NCBI RefSeq assembly: GCF_030209445.1
Contig: NZ_JARVSD010000016.1
Span: 124,001 to 188,000, forward strand
DNA from: Promicromonospora sp. MEB111
GTDB lineage: Bacteria; Actinomycetota; Actinomycetes; Actinomycetales; Cellulomonadaceae
Length of the DNA: 64,000 bases
Direction: 5' to 3'
Part shown: positions 31,320 to 40,662 of the stretch, piece after piece
Layout of the letters: every line of letters starts with the position of its first letter
How positions within the stretch are numbered: position 1 is the first letter of the stretch
The notes under the pieces: model-generated
The model's database searches: none
Told to the model about the DNA's origin: nothing
What the model saw: only the letters and a program-made list of their open reading frames with translations
Program-made: the position numbers and the translations under genes

Positions 31320-32918
31320 TCAGCCCACGCGCCACTTCTGGGCCGCGGTGCCGTTGCAGGTCCAGATCTGGAGCTGCGTGCCGTTCGCGCTGTTGCTGTT
31401 CGGCACGTCCACGCACTTGTTCGCGAGGATCGAGACCAGGTCCCCTGCGCCGCTCAGCGTGAACTGCTGCGCCGGGTTGCCGCTGCAGTTGGCGAGCTGC
31501 ACGGCGGTGCCGTCACCGGTGTTGGCCCCGGCCACGTCCATGCACAGGCCGCCGGCCCGCAGCGTCCCGTCGGCCTGGAACGTCCAGTTCTGCGCGCCCG
31601 TGCCGTTGCAGGTCCACAGCTGCAGGCGCTTGCCGTCCGTGAACTCGGAGTTCGGCACGTCGATGCACTTGCCCGCCAGGCCGACGAGCGGCCGGCCCCC
31701 GCTGCCCCCGCCGGTGGTGGTGAGCTGCAGCCCGTAGGCGCTCAGGATCGGGTTGACCGGCTGGTAGATGAACCGGCCGTTCGTGGAGCAGTCGCCGATG
31801 CGGCCCGAGGTGACGCCCTGCGCCTGGTTGCCCGAGAGCACCGAGCCGCCCGAGTCGCCGCCCTCGGCACAGGCCGAACCGGTCGCCATGCCGGGGATGT
31901 CGCCCGAGCCGTAGTTGATGGTCACGTTCTTCTCCTGGATGACGCCGCAGCGCCAGCCCGTCGTGCGGCCCGACCGGCACACCGCCGCGCCGATGCCCTG
32001 CTCCGCGGAGCCCGCGACCGCCGTCGTGCCGCCCGCGTAGTTGTTCACCGCCGGGGTGGGCGTCCAGTTGCCGTTGGTCCCCACCCAGGCCCAGTCGTGG
32101 CCCGGGAAGGTGGAGCCGCGGTAGGTGCCGAGCGCGGCGCCGTCGGGTGCGTTGACCGGGTCGCCGGTCGAGCCGCAGTGCCCGGCCGTGACGAATCCGC
32201 CGGAGACCGCGAAGCCGATCGAGCACAGCGTCACGTACCCGTTGCCGAGCGGCTTGTGGAACTCGTCGCCGCCCCGGATGTCGCGCGCGGTCTGCGGCGC
32301 GACCTTCGACTTCTCCACGCGCACGACCCCGGCCGGCACGTCCGACGCGGCGATCATCGCCTTGGCGGCCGCGGTGTCGGCGGCTTCGATCACCACCTCG
32401 TTGGTGGTCGGGTCGGCATACCAGGCGTGCACCGAGGTGGGGGCGCCCACGTCGTCGAGGGCCTCCTTCCACCCGGTCAGCTCGTCGAGACTGTGCTCGA
32501 CGACGACGGGGTCGGCGCCCGCGCGCTCGGCCACCTTGGCCGCCGCCGCACTGGTGACGGCGACGCGCGGGGCGTCGGCGCCGTCGGGCAGCCAGGTGCC
32601 CGCGTACCGGTCGCCGAGCGCCGCGGTCAGGTGCGCCTCGACGATCGCGGCGTCGGCGTCGCGGGCCAGGCGGGCGGGGATCTCGGCCCGGGTCAGGCCG
32701 AGGTCGCGCTCCATCGCGCCGACCTGGCCCTCGGGCAGGGCGTCGGGGGCGTCGGCGCCCCGGACGTCCGCCGCGCTCTGCGCGCCCGGTGAGCTCCGGA
32801 CGTCCTGCGACGCCGGGGCAGCGCCCGCGGTGCTCGCGCCCGTCAGCGCCGTGCCGACCATCAGCACCGCTGCTGACAGCGCTATCAGGGAACGTGACGT
32901 TCTCAGGGATCGTGACAT
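31320..32918 (-). CDS. Secreted streptogrisin-type serine protease with ricin-B lectin tail
   Basis: A 532-aa secreted protein. Signal peptide to about residue 38 (LIALSAAVLMVGTALTG, then AGAAP), an alpha-lytic-type prodomain (about 60-190), then an S1E catalytic domain: His in VTAGHCGS (about residue 244), Asp in PGHDWAWV (about 273) and Ser in GGDSGGSV (about 356). Several Cys pairs match streptogrisins. The C-terminal 120 residues form one ricin-type beta-trefoil with QLWTCNGTGAQNW, QLANCSGNPAQQF and QIWTCNGTAAQKW repeats, which should bind carbohydrate and anchor the enzyme to a glycan. ATG 32918 has AGGAG 9 nt upstream. It follows the GH92 gene, separated by a terminator-like hairpin, so a separate promoter is likely. 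Confidence 0.93.
   Translation of the reverse strand: MSRSLRTSRSLIALSAAVLMVGTALTGASTAGAAPASQDVRSSPGAQSAADVRGADAPDALPEGQVGAMERDLGLTRAEIPARLARDADAAIVEAHLTAALGDRYAGTWLPDGADAPRVAVTSAAAAKVAERAGADPVVVEHSLDELTGWKEALDDVGAPTSVHAWYADPTTNEVVIEAADTAAAKAMIAASDVPAGVVRVEKSKVAPQTARDIRGGDEFHKPLGNGYVTLCSIGFAVSGGFVTAGHCGSTGDPVNAPDGAALGTYRGSTFPGHDWAWVGTNGNWTPTPAVNNYAGGTTAVAGSAEQGIGAAVCRSGRTTGWRCGVIQEKNVTINYGSGDIPGMATGSACAEGGDSGGSVLSGNQAQGVTSGRIGDCSTNGRFIYQPVNPILSAYGLQLTTTGGGSGGRPLVGLAGKCIDVPNSEFTDGKRLQLWTCNGTGAQNWTFQADGTLRAGGLCMDVAGANTGDGTAVQLANCSGNPAQQFTLSGAGDLVSILANKCVDVPNSNSANGTQLQIWTCNGTAAQKWRVG
32874..32887. promoter_or_regulatory. LacI-operator-like site inside the protease signal-peptide codons
   Basis: TGACAGCGCTATCA differs at one mirror position from a perfect palindrome and matches the operator core GACAGCGCTGTC at 37536 in all but one base. 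It lies within codons 11-15 of the protease gene. It could be a downstream operator or a coincidence of coding sequence. Confidence 0.35.
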
Positions 32919-33090
32919 GGTCTTGTGCTCCTCATCAGGCCTGGGGAACCTCGTGTGCCTGGGAGCGTATTGACGGCGCCCCACCATCAGAACGGGTGGG
33001 ACGACGCTGTGTGGAAAGTACCTATCCGCCCCTTATGTGCTACGTGGGTGCGGATACCGGTCGGGCCGCGGGGCGAACACACCCCGCGGA

Positions 33091-33120
33091 GGTGGTGTCG
33101 CCCCGAGGAGCGACACCACC
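33091..33120 (-). terminator. Hairpin downstream of the GH92 gene
   Basis: GGTGGTGTCGC (33091-33101) is perfectly complementary to GCGACACCACC (33110-33120), with an 8-nt loop. It begins 32 bp past the GH92 stop (33153) on the minus strand. There is no T-tract, as is common in GC-rich actinomycetes. Confidence 0.7.
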
Positions 33121-33152
33121 GAACCCGGCACCGGGGCCGAGCGACGTCCGGG

Positions 33153-36100
33153 TCAGCCGCAGGCGGCTGCCTGGTACGGCACGGTCACCGTCTCGGTCGC
33201 CTTCTGGCCGTCGACGGTCGCCGTCACGACGGCGGTCACCGCGCCCGTGCCGACCCGGGCCGAGCCCGCGTCGAACGTGTGCTCGCCCGTACCCCGCAGC
33301 GTCGTGCTGCCGAAGTCCGACGTGACCTCGACGGTCGCGCCGTCGGCGCCGTCCACCAGGACCCGCAGCGCGGAGTCGCCGTCGACACAGGCCGGGGCGG
33401 CCCAGACCGTGATCCCCGTCGCGGTGTCCTCGGCCTTGTCGGCGGCCCGGGTCTCGGCCCGCGTCTCGGCGTCCGGCGCCGCGGCCGCCTCGAGCGGCAG
33501 CGCGTCGGAGCCGGCGCCCTGGTCGGCCAGGAGCTGCACCTCGGCCAGCGACAGGTCGCCCGCCGGGTCACCCGCGGAGCCGCCCGCCGACGCGACGTCC
33601 GCCGACTCCTCGACCACGACCCGCAGGTGCCCGTACTCCGCCGGGTCGTCCACCTGGAAGGTCCGGGTCTGCAGCGCCCAGCGGAACGCCTCGCCGTCCC
33701 GCTCGTCGAGCACGGCCCAGCTCTCGCCGTCGTCCGACCCCTCCAGCCGCCAGGCGGACGGCGCCGCCGTGCCCGCGACCCCCGAGGTCAGCGTGTACGT
33801 GCCGACCGTGGCCCGCGTGCCGGACCCGTCCCAGGCGATCGTCGGGGTCGCCGTGGCGAACGTGGTGCGCGTGGTCGACGTGTCGTCCACGAGCGCGTCT
33901 GCCGCGGAACCGGACCCGCCGTCGGACACCGTCACGGTCCCCGTCCCGGTCGCGTCCCGGTCGGGCGTCGGCGGCTCGTCACCCTCGGTGAGCGACGGCG
34001 GCGCGTCGTCGGCTCCCGTCCCCCACGCCGACGGCTCGGCGCCCATCACGAAGTCCAGCCGGGCGCCGCCCGACAGGTCCGCCTGGGACAGCGACGTCGA
34101 CGTCCGCTTCTTGCCGTCGACGCGCAGCGACTGCACGTAGACGTTCTCCACGGAGTTGTTCCGGGCGTTGATCACGAGGTCGCCGTCCGGCAGGTGCACC
34201 GTGGCCTTGTCGAACAGCGGCGAGCCGATCGCGTACTGGTCGGAGCCGACCTGCAGCGGGTAGAAGCCGAGCGCGGCGAAGATCCACCACGACGACATCT
34301 CGCCGTTGTCCTCGTCGCCCGGGTAGCCCTGGCCGATCTCGCTGCCCACGAACAGGCGGCGCGTGACCTCCCGGACGATCTCCTGGGTCTTGTGCGGCGC
34401 TCCCGCGGCGTCGTACAGCCACGGGATGTGGTGGGAGACCTGGTTGCTCATGCCCCACTGGCCCAGCCGGATGTCCCGCGCCTCGCGCATCTCGTGGATG
34501 ACGCCGCCGTAACCGCCGGTGTGCGTGGCGTCCTCGGGCGTGGCGAAGAACTCGTCGAGCTTGGCCTCCAGCCCGTCCTGGCCGCCGTACAGGTTGCCGA
34601 GGCCGCGCGGGTCCTGCGGCGCGTGGAACGAGAAGTTCCAGCCGCTGGTCTCGGTGTAGCCACCGCCCCACGTGCGCGGGTCGTACTCGTCCGGTGCGTT
34701 CAGGAACTCGCCGTCGGCGTGCCGGGGCTGGAAGAAGTCGATCGCCGGGTCGAAGAGCTCGCCGTAGTGCGTGGCGCGCTCCAGGAAGTAGGCCGACTCC
34801 TCGCGCAGCGTCGCGCGCCGCTCCCGCGGCGTGCGCCGGTCCTCGGCCAGGGCCGCGGCCATGTTGCCGATGCCGAAGTCGTTGATCAGCCCCTCCAGGC
34901 CCCAGGACACGGACTCGTGCGTGCTCTCCGGCGTGAAGCCGAGGAACGGCGAGGACTCCAGGCCCTTGCGGCCCACCGCGTTGTTCGGCGGGGCCACGGT
35001 GCCGTTCTTCAGCGCCGCGTCATACGCGTCCAGCGCCTTGTCCGTGGGCAGCGAGCCCTTGAGGTAGGCGTCGGCGAACGCGACGTCGGACGACGTGCCC
35101 GTCATCAGGTCCGCGTAGCCCGGCGAGGACCAGCGCGCGATCCAGCCGCCGTCGCGGTACTGCTGCGTGAACCCGTCGACCAGCTCCGCGGCGACGTCCG
35201 GGTACAGGAACGAGTAGGCGGGCCAGGCCGTGCGGTAGGTGTCCCAGAACCCGTTGTTCACGTAGATCTTGCCGTCGACGATCTTCGCGTTCGTCGCGGT
35301 GTCCGTCGCCTCGCCCGACGGCGCGGTGACCGGGCTCGCGTACCGGTACACGGGCCGCTTGGCGGTGCCCGTGTTCTCGAACTGCGAGTTCGGGTACAGG
35401 TTGAGCCGGTACAGGTTCGAGTACAGCGTGACGAGCTCGTCCTCGCTGCCGCCCTCCGTCTCGATCACGCCGAGCCGGTCGTTCCACTCCCGCTCGGCCG
35501 CCCGCCGCACCGTCTCGAACGACCGGCCCGTGACCTCCAGGCCGAGGTTGGCGCGGGCCTGCTCCAGCCCGATGAACGACGTGGCCACGCGCAGCTCGAC
35601 CGTGCGGTCCTCGCTCGTGTCGAACGTCGCGTACCGGGCGCCGGCGCGGTCGCCCGCGGCCTCGCCCACCGCCGACGGCGCGCGGTCGAACGCGCCCGCC
35701 ACGTACATGCGGGTGCGGCCGACCGACAGGCCGCTGCCGTTCTCGACCCAGCCGGTCAGCTCGCCCGTGGCCGCGTCGAACGACAGCTTCGAGGACCCGG
35801 CGACGCGGTCCACCAGCACGTGGCCGGTGCCGGCGTCGGCGTCGCCCTCCACGGGGAAGGTGTACCGCAGCACGGCCGCGTGGTCCGTCGGCGTCACCTC
35901 GGCCTTGATCCCGTCGGCGAAGGTCACGCCGTAGTAGTCGGGACGCGCGGTCTCGTCGGCGTGGTCGAACGCCAGCCCGCGCGCGTCCAGGCCGCCGTCG
36001 GGCACCCCGGCGCCGGTGGCGGGCTGGAAGGCGAGCTGGTTGCGGTCGCCCATCCAGGGGCTCGGCTCGTGCGAGATGCCGATGCCCTGCAGCACCGGGC

Positions 36101-37514
36101 GGTTCTGGTCGTCGTTGGCGGCCTGGTACTCGTACAGCCAGCTCTGCGACGACGCGTTCGTCAGCGGCGTCCAGAAGTTGAAGCCGTTCGGCACGGCCGT
36201 GGCCGGCACGTTGTTGCCGCGCGAGAACGACCCGCTGGACAGCGTGCCGCGGCGCGTGTCCACGTAGTTGGTCAGGCTGTCCCCGTCGACCCGTTCCGGC
36301 CGGGACTCCAGCGCGACGTCGTCCAGCCAGCCGGCGAACCTCGTGGCGGCCGAACCGCCGTCGTTGTCGTAGCCCAGCAGCACCTGGTCGACCGTCTTCC
36401 CGCGCGCGACCGACCCGAGGTCGACCCGCACGGAGTTCCACTGGTCGGCGTACAGGATCTTGCCCGCGCCCTGGCCGGCGGCCGTCGCGGCCGTCCCGTG
36501 CGCGTCGCGCGCGTCCAGGTCGGACAGGTAGGTGCCGTCGGTGAACCTGAGGTCCACGCTCGCGTACGTGGACGGGTACTCCAGGTCGCCCAGCAGCTCG
36601 GGGAAGATCTTCCAGCTCAGCCGGGTGTCGCGGCCCACGCGGACGTCGACGTCGTCGTACAGCACGTTGGTCGCGTGCGCGGGGCCGTCGGCCTGGTGCC
36701 CGCCGTCGTACCGCAGCGAGCGGGTGCCGGTGAAGCCGACGCCCTTCTTGTTCGTGAAGTCCACGGTGGTGGGCCCGGAGCCGACGGCGGTGGTCATCGG
36801 CCGGTCGGCGGGCTGCTCGTCCAGGTCGGCGGACAGGTCCCAGTCGGCGAGCTGCACGATGCCCGCGCCCGCGTTCTGCGTCACGTCCAGCCGGAACCAC
36901 GTGTAGGCGGCGGTCGGTGCGTCCAGCGCGAAGACCCGCTGCTGGAACCGGTCCTCGAAGGCCTCGCCGCCGCGCTCGTCGATGGTCTCCCAGGTCTCGC
37001 CGTCGGTCGACCCCTGCAGCGTCCAGTCGCGCGGGTCGCGGTCGGCGAAGTCGTTCGCGGAGGTCAGCGCGTAGGCCGTGACCACGGTGGGCTCGGTCAT
37101 CTCGTAGGTGGCCCACCCCGTGCGCGCGAACGTCAGCCACTTGGTGGCCGACGACGCGTCCGCCAGGTTGGCCGCACCCTCGTTCGGCAGGTTCTCCGCG
37201 CTCGCCGCGACCGCGTCGACCCGGTCCAGCACGCTGCCGGGCAGCCCCACGACGAACTCGCCGACGTTCTGCTGCCAGGGCGCACCGTCGCGCTCGGCCG
37301 GCGTTGACTCCAGCGGCGCGGCGTCGTCGTCCTCGAAGGAGGTGGCGAAGTCGCCGCCGGCTCCCCCGCCCGACGTCGCCGCGGCTGTGCCGGTGCTGGT
37401 GCCGGCGGGTGCCGCGAGCGCGACGCCCGAGGGCACCGCGAGCAGCAGGGCGAGTGCTCCCGAGAGAGCGGCGGCCGCCTGCCGGGATCTGGCTCGGCCG
37501 GTGACTGTGGACAT
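33153..37514 (-). CDS. Secreted GH92 alpha-mannosidase, multidomain
   Basis: A 1453-aa exported enzyme. Signal peptide about 1-35; a discoidin-like domain (about 100-230, ATKWLTFARTGWATYEM); a second galactose-binding-like beta domain (235-410); the GH92 N-terminal domain from about 415 (LTNYVDTRRGTLSSGSFSRG); and the alpha/alpha-barrel catalytic domain (about 665-1150) with FWDTYRTAWPAYSFLYPD and GYPGDEDNGEMSSWW, the motif carrying the general-base Asp residues in characterised GH92 enzymes. A second discoidin-like domain (about 1205-1315) and a small Ig-like tail (1365-1453) follow. GH92 enzymes are calcium-dependent exo-alpha-mannosidases, acting for example on alpha-1,2 links of yeast mannan or N-glycans. 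ATG 37514 lies behind its own promoter with a LacI-type operator. Confidence 0.93.
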   Translation of the reverse strand: MSTVTGRARSRQAAAALSGALALLLAVPSGVALAAPAGTSTGTAAATSGGGAGGDFATSFEDDDAAPLESTPAERDGAPWQQNVGEFVVGLPGSVLDRVDAVAASAENLPNEGAANLADASSATKWLTFARTGWATYEMTEPTVVTAYALTSANDFADRDPRDWTLQGSTDGETWETIDERGGEAFEDRFQQRVFALDAPTAAYTWFRLDVTQNAGAGIVQLADWDLSADLDEQPADRPMTTAVGSGPTTVDFTNKKGVGFTGTRSLRYDGGHQADGPAHATNVLYDDVDVRVGRDTRLSWKIFPELLGDLEYPSTYASVDLRFTDGTYLSDLDARDAHGTAATAAGQGAGKILYADQWNSVRVDLGSVARGKTVDQVLLGYDNDGGSAATRFAGWLDDVALESRPERVDGDSLTNYVDTRRGTLSSGSFSRGNNVPATAVPNGFNFWTPLTNASSQSWLYEYQAANDDQNRPVLQGIGISHEPSPWMGDRNQLAFQPATGAGVPDGGLDARGLAFDHADETARPDYYGVTFADGIKAEVTPTDHAAVLRYTFPVEGDADAGTGHVLVDRVAGSSKLSFDAATGELTGWVENGSGLSVGRTRMYVAGAFDRAPSAVGEAAGDRAGARYATFDTSEDRTVELRVATSFIGLEQARANLGLEVTGRSFETVRRAAEREWNDRLGVIETEGGSEDELVTLYSNLYRLNLYPNSQFENTGTAKRPVYRYASPVTAPSGEATDTATNAKIVDGKIYVNNGFWDTYRTAWPAYSFLYPDVAAELVDGFTQQYRDGGWIARWSSPGYADLMTGTSSDVAFADAYLKGSLPTDKALDAYDAALKNGTVAPPNNAVGRKGLESSPFLGFTPESTHESVSWGLEGLINDFGIGNMAAALAEDRRTPRERRATLREESAYFLERATHYGELFDPAIDFFQPRHADGEFLNAPDEYDPRTWGGGYTETSGWNFSFHAPQDPRGLGNLYGGQDGLEAKLDEFFATPEDATHTGGYGGVIHEMREARDIRLGQWGMSNQVSHHIPWLYDAAGAPHKTQEIVREVTRRLFVGSEIGQGYPGDEDNGEMSSWWIFAALGFYPLQVGSDQYAIGSPLFDKATVHLPDGDLVINARNNSVENVYVQSLRVDGKKRTSTSLSQADLSGGARLDFVMGAEPSAWGTGADDAPPSLTEGDEPPTPDRDATGTGTVTVSDGGSGSAADALVDDTSTTRTTFATATPTIAWDGSGTRATVGTYTLTSGVAGTAAPSAWRLEGSDDGESWAVLDERDGEAFRWALQTRTFQVDDPAEYGHLRVVVEESADVASAGGSAGDPAGDLSLAEVQLLADQGAGSDALPLEAAAAPDAETRAETRAADKAEDTATGITVWAAPACVDGDSALRVLVDGADGATVEVTSDFGSTTLRGTGEHTFDAGSARVGTGAVTAVVTATVDGQKATETVTVPYQAAACG

Positions 37515-37535
37515 GGGTGGTCTCCCTCGTCGGCT

Positions 37536-37585
37536 GACAGCGCTGTCGCGTGCCGAACGTAGGTGCAGGCCAGGCCCGGTGTCAA
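37536..37585 (-). promoter_or_regulatory. GH92 promoter with LacI-type operator
   Basis: On the minus strand TTGACA (37580-37585) and TACGTT (37556-37561) are -35 and -10 with an 18-bp spacer, placing the start near 37549. The perfect palindrome GACAGCGCTGTC (37536-37547) covers the start region and has the CG-centred form bound by LacI-family repressors. The adjacent LacI gene is the natural candidate. Confidence 0.85.
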
Positions 37586-37593
37586 CGGGTGGG

Positions 37594-38607
37594 TCAGCGG
37601 GCCGGCGAGCGGGGCGGCCGCTCGCCGCTGCCGCGGGTGACGACCCGCGTGGGCAGCACCACCTGCTCGACCGTCCGGTCGGCGTCGGCGGAGCGCGCGA
37701 CGGCGAGCTCGGCCGCCCGCCGGCCCATCTCGACGGCGTCGTAGGCGACCACGGTGATGCCCAGCAGGTCGGCGAGCTCGAAGTCGTCGAAGCCGACCAC
37801 GGCGACGTCCGCGCCGCCCGGGGTGTCACGCAGCGCCTGGAGCGTGCCGACGGTGGCCCGGTTGTTCGCGGCGAGGATCGCGGTGGGCGGCTCCGGGTCC
37901 GCGAGCAGCTCCAGCACGAGGTCGCGGGCGGCCGCGGCGTCGTGGGCGCCGGAGCGGACCCAGCGCGCGGCGTCGGCCACCCCGGCGTCACGCATCGCGG
38001 CGAGGAACTCGTCGCTGCGCTCCTGGTAGGTCCACAGGTGGGGCTCGTCGCCCACGAACGCGATGTGGCGGTGGCCGTGCGCGAGCAGGTGCCCGACGGC
38101 GGCCCGCGTGCCGCCCCGGTTGTCGATGACCACGGTGTCGACGTCCATCCCGGCCGCCGGCCGGTCCACGACCACGACCGGCAGCCCGGCGGCGATCTCG
38201 CCGCGCAGCGCCGAGTGGTCGGCCCCGGCGGGCGTGACGATCAGGGCGCCGACCCGGCGTTCGAGTAGCTCTCCCGTCAGGGACGCCTCGCGGTCGGGGT
38301 CCTCGTCGGACGACGCCGTCAGGAGCTGCAGCCCGTGCTCGCGCAGCTCGCGCTCGATGCCGCTGGCCAGGGCGGAGTAGAACTCGTTGGCCAGGTCGCC
38401 GGTGATGAACCCGACCAGCCGCGAGAGGCCGCCCCGGGCGAGGTCGGCGGCCACGGCGTTGCGCCTGAAACCCAGCGACGCCGCGGCGTCCTGCACACGC
38501 TCGCGCGTCGCGGACGCCACGTTGGGCTCCCCGTTCAGCACCCGGGAGGCGGTCTTCAGGCTCACCCCTGCGGCCTGTGCCACCACCGCCAGCGTCGGAC
38601 GACGCAT
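37594..38607 (-). CDS. LacI-family transcriptional regulator
   Basis: A 337-aa LacI protein. The HTH (TLAVVAQAAGVSLKTASRVLNGEPNVASATRERV region, residues 5-40) includes the hinge helix, followed by a periplasmic-binding-like effector domain (LVGFITGDLANEFYSALASG, GALIVTPAGADHSAL, VDRPAAGMDVDTVVIDNRGG, HIAFVGDEPHLWTYQER, AVVGFDDFELADLLGITVVA). ATG 38607 has GGGAGG and GAGGTG upstream inside the permease end; the frame also has a GTG immediately before. It is the last gene of the ROK-transporter operon, and the GH92 promoter it probably represses starts just downstream. Confidence 0.93.
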   Translation of the reverse strand: MRRPTLAVVAQAAGVSLKTASRVLNGEPNVASATRERVQDAAASLGFRRNAVAADLARGGLSRLVGFITGDLANEFYSALASGIERELREHGLQLLTASSDEDPDREASLTGELLERRVGALIVTPAGADHSALRGEIAAGLPVVVVDRPAAGMDVDTVVIDNRGGTRAAVGHLLAHGHRHIAFVGDEPHLWTYQERSDEFLAAMRDAGVADAARWVRSGAHDAAAARDLVLELLADPEPPTAILAANNRATVGTLQALRDTPGGADVAVVGFDDFELADLLGITVVAYDAVEMGRRAAELAVARSADADRTVEQVVLPTRVVTRGSGERPPRSPAR

Positions 38608-38611
38608 CACC

Positions 38612-39829
38612 TCAGGCCTCCCGTCGCTTGCGCATCAGCATGTCGATGATGATCGCCAGCAGCAGGACCGCGCCGGTGACCATGTACCGCGCGGCCTGGT
38701 CCACGTTCATCAGCGTGAGCCCGTTGGCGATCGACTGGATCACCAGCACGCCGAGCACCGCCGACCAGGCGCTGCCGCGCCCGCCGAACAGGCTGGTGCC
38801 GCCGATCACGGCCGCGGCGATCGCCACGAGGTAGGTGTCCGCTCCCCCGGTCCCCTGGTTCGCGGCGCCCAGCCGGCCCGCGGCGAGCACGCCGCCGAGC
38901 GCGGCCAGCGTCGAGCAGGCGACGAAGCACAGCACCACCGTGCGGTGCACGGGCACGCCGGCGAGCATCGCCGCCCGCCGGTCGCCGCCCACCGCGCGCA
39001 CCGAGCGCCCCCACCGGGTGCGGCGCAGCAGCACGTCCGTGACCACGACCAGCGCGGCGAACAGCACCACGGAGTACCCGATCCCGCGGGCCGTGCCCAG
39101 GTAGGCCACGATCGCCGACAGCACGGCGGCCAGCACCAGGGTGCGCACCACGATCTGGGGCACGCTCGCGCAGGCGAGGTCCGCCCGCCGACGTCGGACC
39201 CGGGCCACGACCTGCAGAGTCGCCGTGGTGGCCACCACGACCACCACGAGGGCCCAGGCCACGGCGGGCGAGAGGAAGCCCTGCTGCACCGACCGGACGA
39301 ACCACGATTCGAACGGCAGGTTGATCGATCCGTACGGCCCGAGCACGCGCAGCTGCACCCCGGCGAGGAACAGCAGCCCGGCCAGGGTGAAGACGAAGCT
39401 CGGCAGCCCGAGCCGCGTGGAGAGCGCGCCGTACGCCAGCCCGACCACCACCCCGCACGCCAGCGCGGCGAGGATCGCGAGCGCCACGGGCCACCCGAGC
39501 GTCACGGAGCCGACGGCGACGACGGCCGCGGCGAGCCCGCTCACCGAGCCGACGGACAGGTCGATCTGGCCGACCAGCAGCACGAGCACGACGCCGAGGG
39601 CGATGACGCCGACGGGGGCGCTCTGCAGCGTGAGGTTGACCAGGTTCTCGGGGGCGAGGAACGCGGGGTTGACGGCGCCCATGACCAGCCAGATCACCGC
39701 GAGCGCCGCGACGATGGGGAGCAGGCTGTTGCCGCCGCGCACGCGCTGCCAGACGGCGCCCGTCAGGCCCGTCCCGGCCAGTCCTGTCCCGGTGAGGCCG
39801 GCCCCGGTGACGCCCGGCTGCGCGCTCAT
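38612..39829 (-). CDS. Sugar ABC transporter permease (RbsC/XylH type)
   Basis: A 405-aa permease of the BPD_transp_2 (CUT2) class with 10 or more helices. Conserved segments are PENLVNLTLQSAPVGVIALG, VLLVGQIDLSVGSVSGLAA, LGLPSFVFTLAGLLFLAGVQ and GGTSLFGGRGSAWSAVLG. The N-terminal 25 residues are a TGAGLTGTGLAGTGLTGA repeat coded by a minisatellite around 39765-39830 and are not part of the family. It pairs with the single-domain ATPase upstream (ATGA overlap) and the xylose-type binding lipoprotein. Import of a pentose or related monosaccharide is likely. Confidence 0.92.
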   Translation of the reverse strand: MSAQPGVTGAGLTGTGLAGTGLTGAVWQRVRGGNSLLPIVAALAVIWLVMGAVNPAFLAPENLVNLTLQSAPVGVIALGVVLVLLVGQIDLSVGSVSGLAAAVVAVGSVTLGWPVALAILAALACGVVVGLAYGALSTRLGLPSFVFTLAGLLFLAGVQLRVLGPYGSINLPFESWFVRSVQQGFLSPAVAWALVVVVVATTATLQVVARVRRRRADLACASVPQIVVRTLVLAAVLSAIVAYLGTARGIGYSVVLFAALVVVTDVLLRRTRWGRSVRAVGGDRRAAMLAGVPVHRTVVLCFVACSTLAALGGVLAAGRLGAANQGTGGADTYLVAIAAAVIGGTSLFGGRGSAWSAVLGVLVIQSIANGLTLMNVDQAARYMVTGAVLLLAIIIDMLMRKRREA

Positions 39830-40662
39830 CGGCGCACCGCCCGGCCGGACCCGGCGCCGGACACGGTGCCGGACTCGGCGCCCGACCGGGTGCCGGTACG
39901 CACCCCGGAGCGGGCGCCCGGGTGCTTGGCCCCCGGCCGGACCGCGCCGGTCATGGCGGCGAGCAGGTCCTCGTACGACGCGTCGCCGTCGAACACGTCG
40001 TGCACGCGGCCGAGCCGCAGCACGAGGATGCGGTCGGCGACGGCCTGGAGGTCGCCCGCCTGGTGGCTGACCAGCACGACGGCGTGGCCGCGCTCCCGCA
40101 GCCGGACGATGAGGTTGAGCACCTCGGCGGTCTGGCGCACGCCGAGCGACGCCGTCGGCTCGTCCAGCACGACGACGCGCGGGGAGCCGAGGAGCGCGCG
40201 GGCCACGGCGACGGTCTGGCGCTGCCCGCCGGACAGGGTGCGCACGGGGTCGCGCACGCTGGGCACGCTGGCGGCGAGCTGGTCGAGCAGCCGCCACGCC
40301 TCGCGCTCCATGGCCACCTCGTCGAGCAGGGGCCCGCGCCGGGTCTCGTGCCCGAGGAACAGGTTCTCCACGACGTCCAGGTCGTCCACGAGCGCGAGCT
40401 CCTGGAACACCGCGGCGATGCCCAGCGCCCGCGCGGCGGCGGGCGAGTCGAGCACCACGGGGCGCGCGTCGAGCAGCACCTGGCCGGCGTCGGGCCGGTG
40501 CGCCCCGGCGAGCACGCCCGCCAGGGTGGACTTGCCGGCCCCGTTGTCGCCGACGACGGCGAGCACCTCGTGCTCGTGCACGTCCGCGTCGACGTCCACC
40601 AGGGCGCGCACGCCGCCGAACCGCTTGGAGACGCCGCGCAGGGAGAGCACCGGGTCGCTCAT
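39826..40662 (-). CDS. Sugar ABC transporter ATP-binding protein (CUT2, single-domain)
   Basis: A 278-aa ATPase: Walker A GDNGAGKST, Q-loop AAVFQELALVDDL, signature RTLSGGQRQTVAVA, Walker B VVVLDEPTASLGV, H-loop VVLVSHQAGD. It has one nucleotide-binding domain, about half the length of RbsA or XylG, like the FrcA-type ATPases that work as homodimers. The C-terminal 35 residues are a GARSGVRTGTRSGAESGTVS repeat from a minisatellite at about 39840-39930. It overlaps the binding protein and permease genes by ATGA at both ends, so the three are made together. Confidence 0.93.
   Translation of the reverse strand: MSDPVLSLRGVSKRFGGVRALVDVDADVHEHEVLAVVGDNGAGKSTLAGVLAGAHRPDAGQVLLDARPVVLDSPAAARALGIAAVFQELALVDDLDVVENLFLGHETRRGPLLDEVAMEREAWRLLDQLAASVPSVRDPVRTLSGGQRQTVAVARALLGSPRVVVLDEPTASLGVRQTAEVLNLIVRLRERGHAVVLVSHQAGDLQAVADRILVLRLGRVHDVFDGDASYEDLLAAMTGAVRPGAKHPGARSGVRTGTRSGAESGTVSGAGSGRAVRR

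Noticed and set aside
32925-37307. 1460-codon open frame on the plus strand opposite the GH92 gene
   Set aside because: It is a shadow of the GC-rich GH92 codons: Arg/Val/Gly-rich, no domain, no ribosome-binding site, and the minus-strand frame has a clear signal peptide and GH92 motifs.
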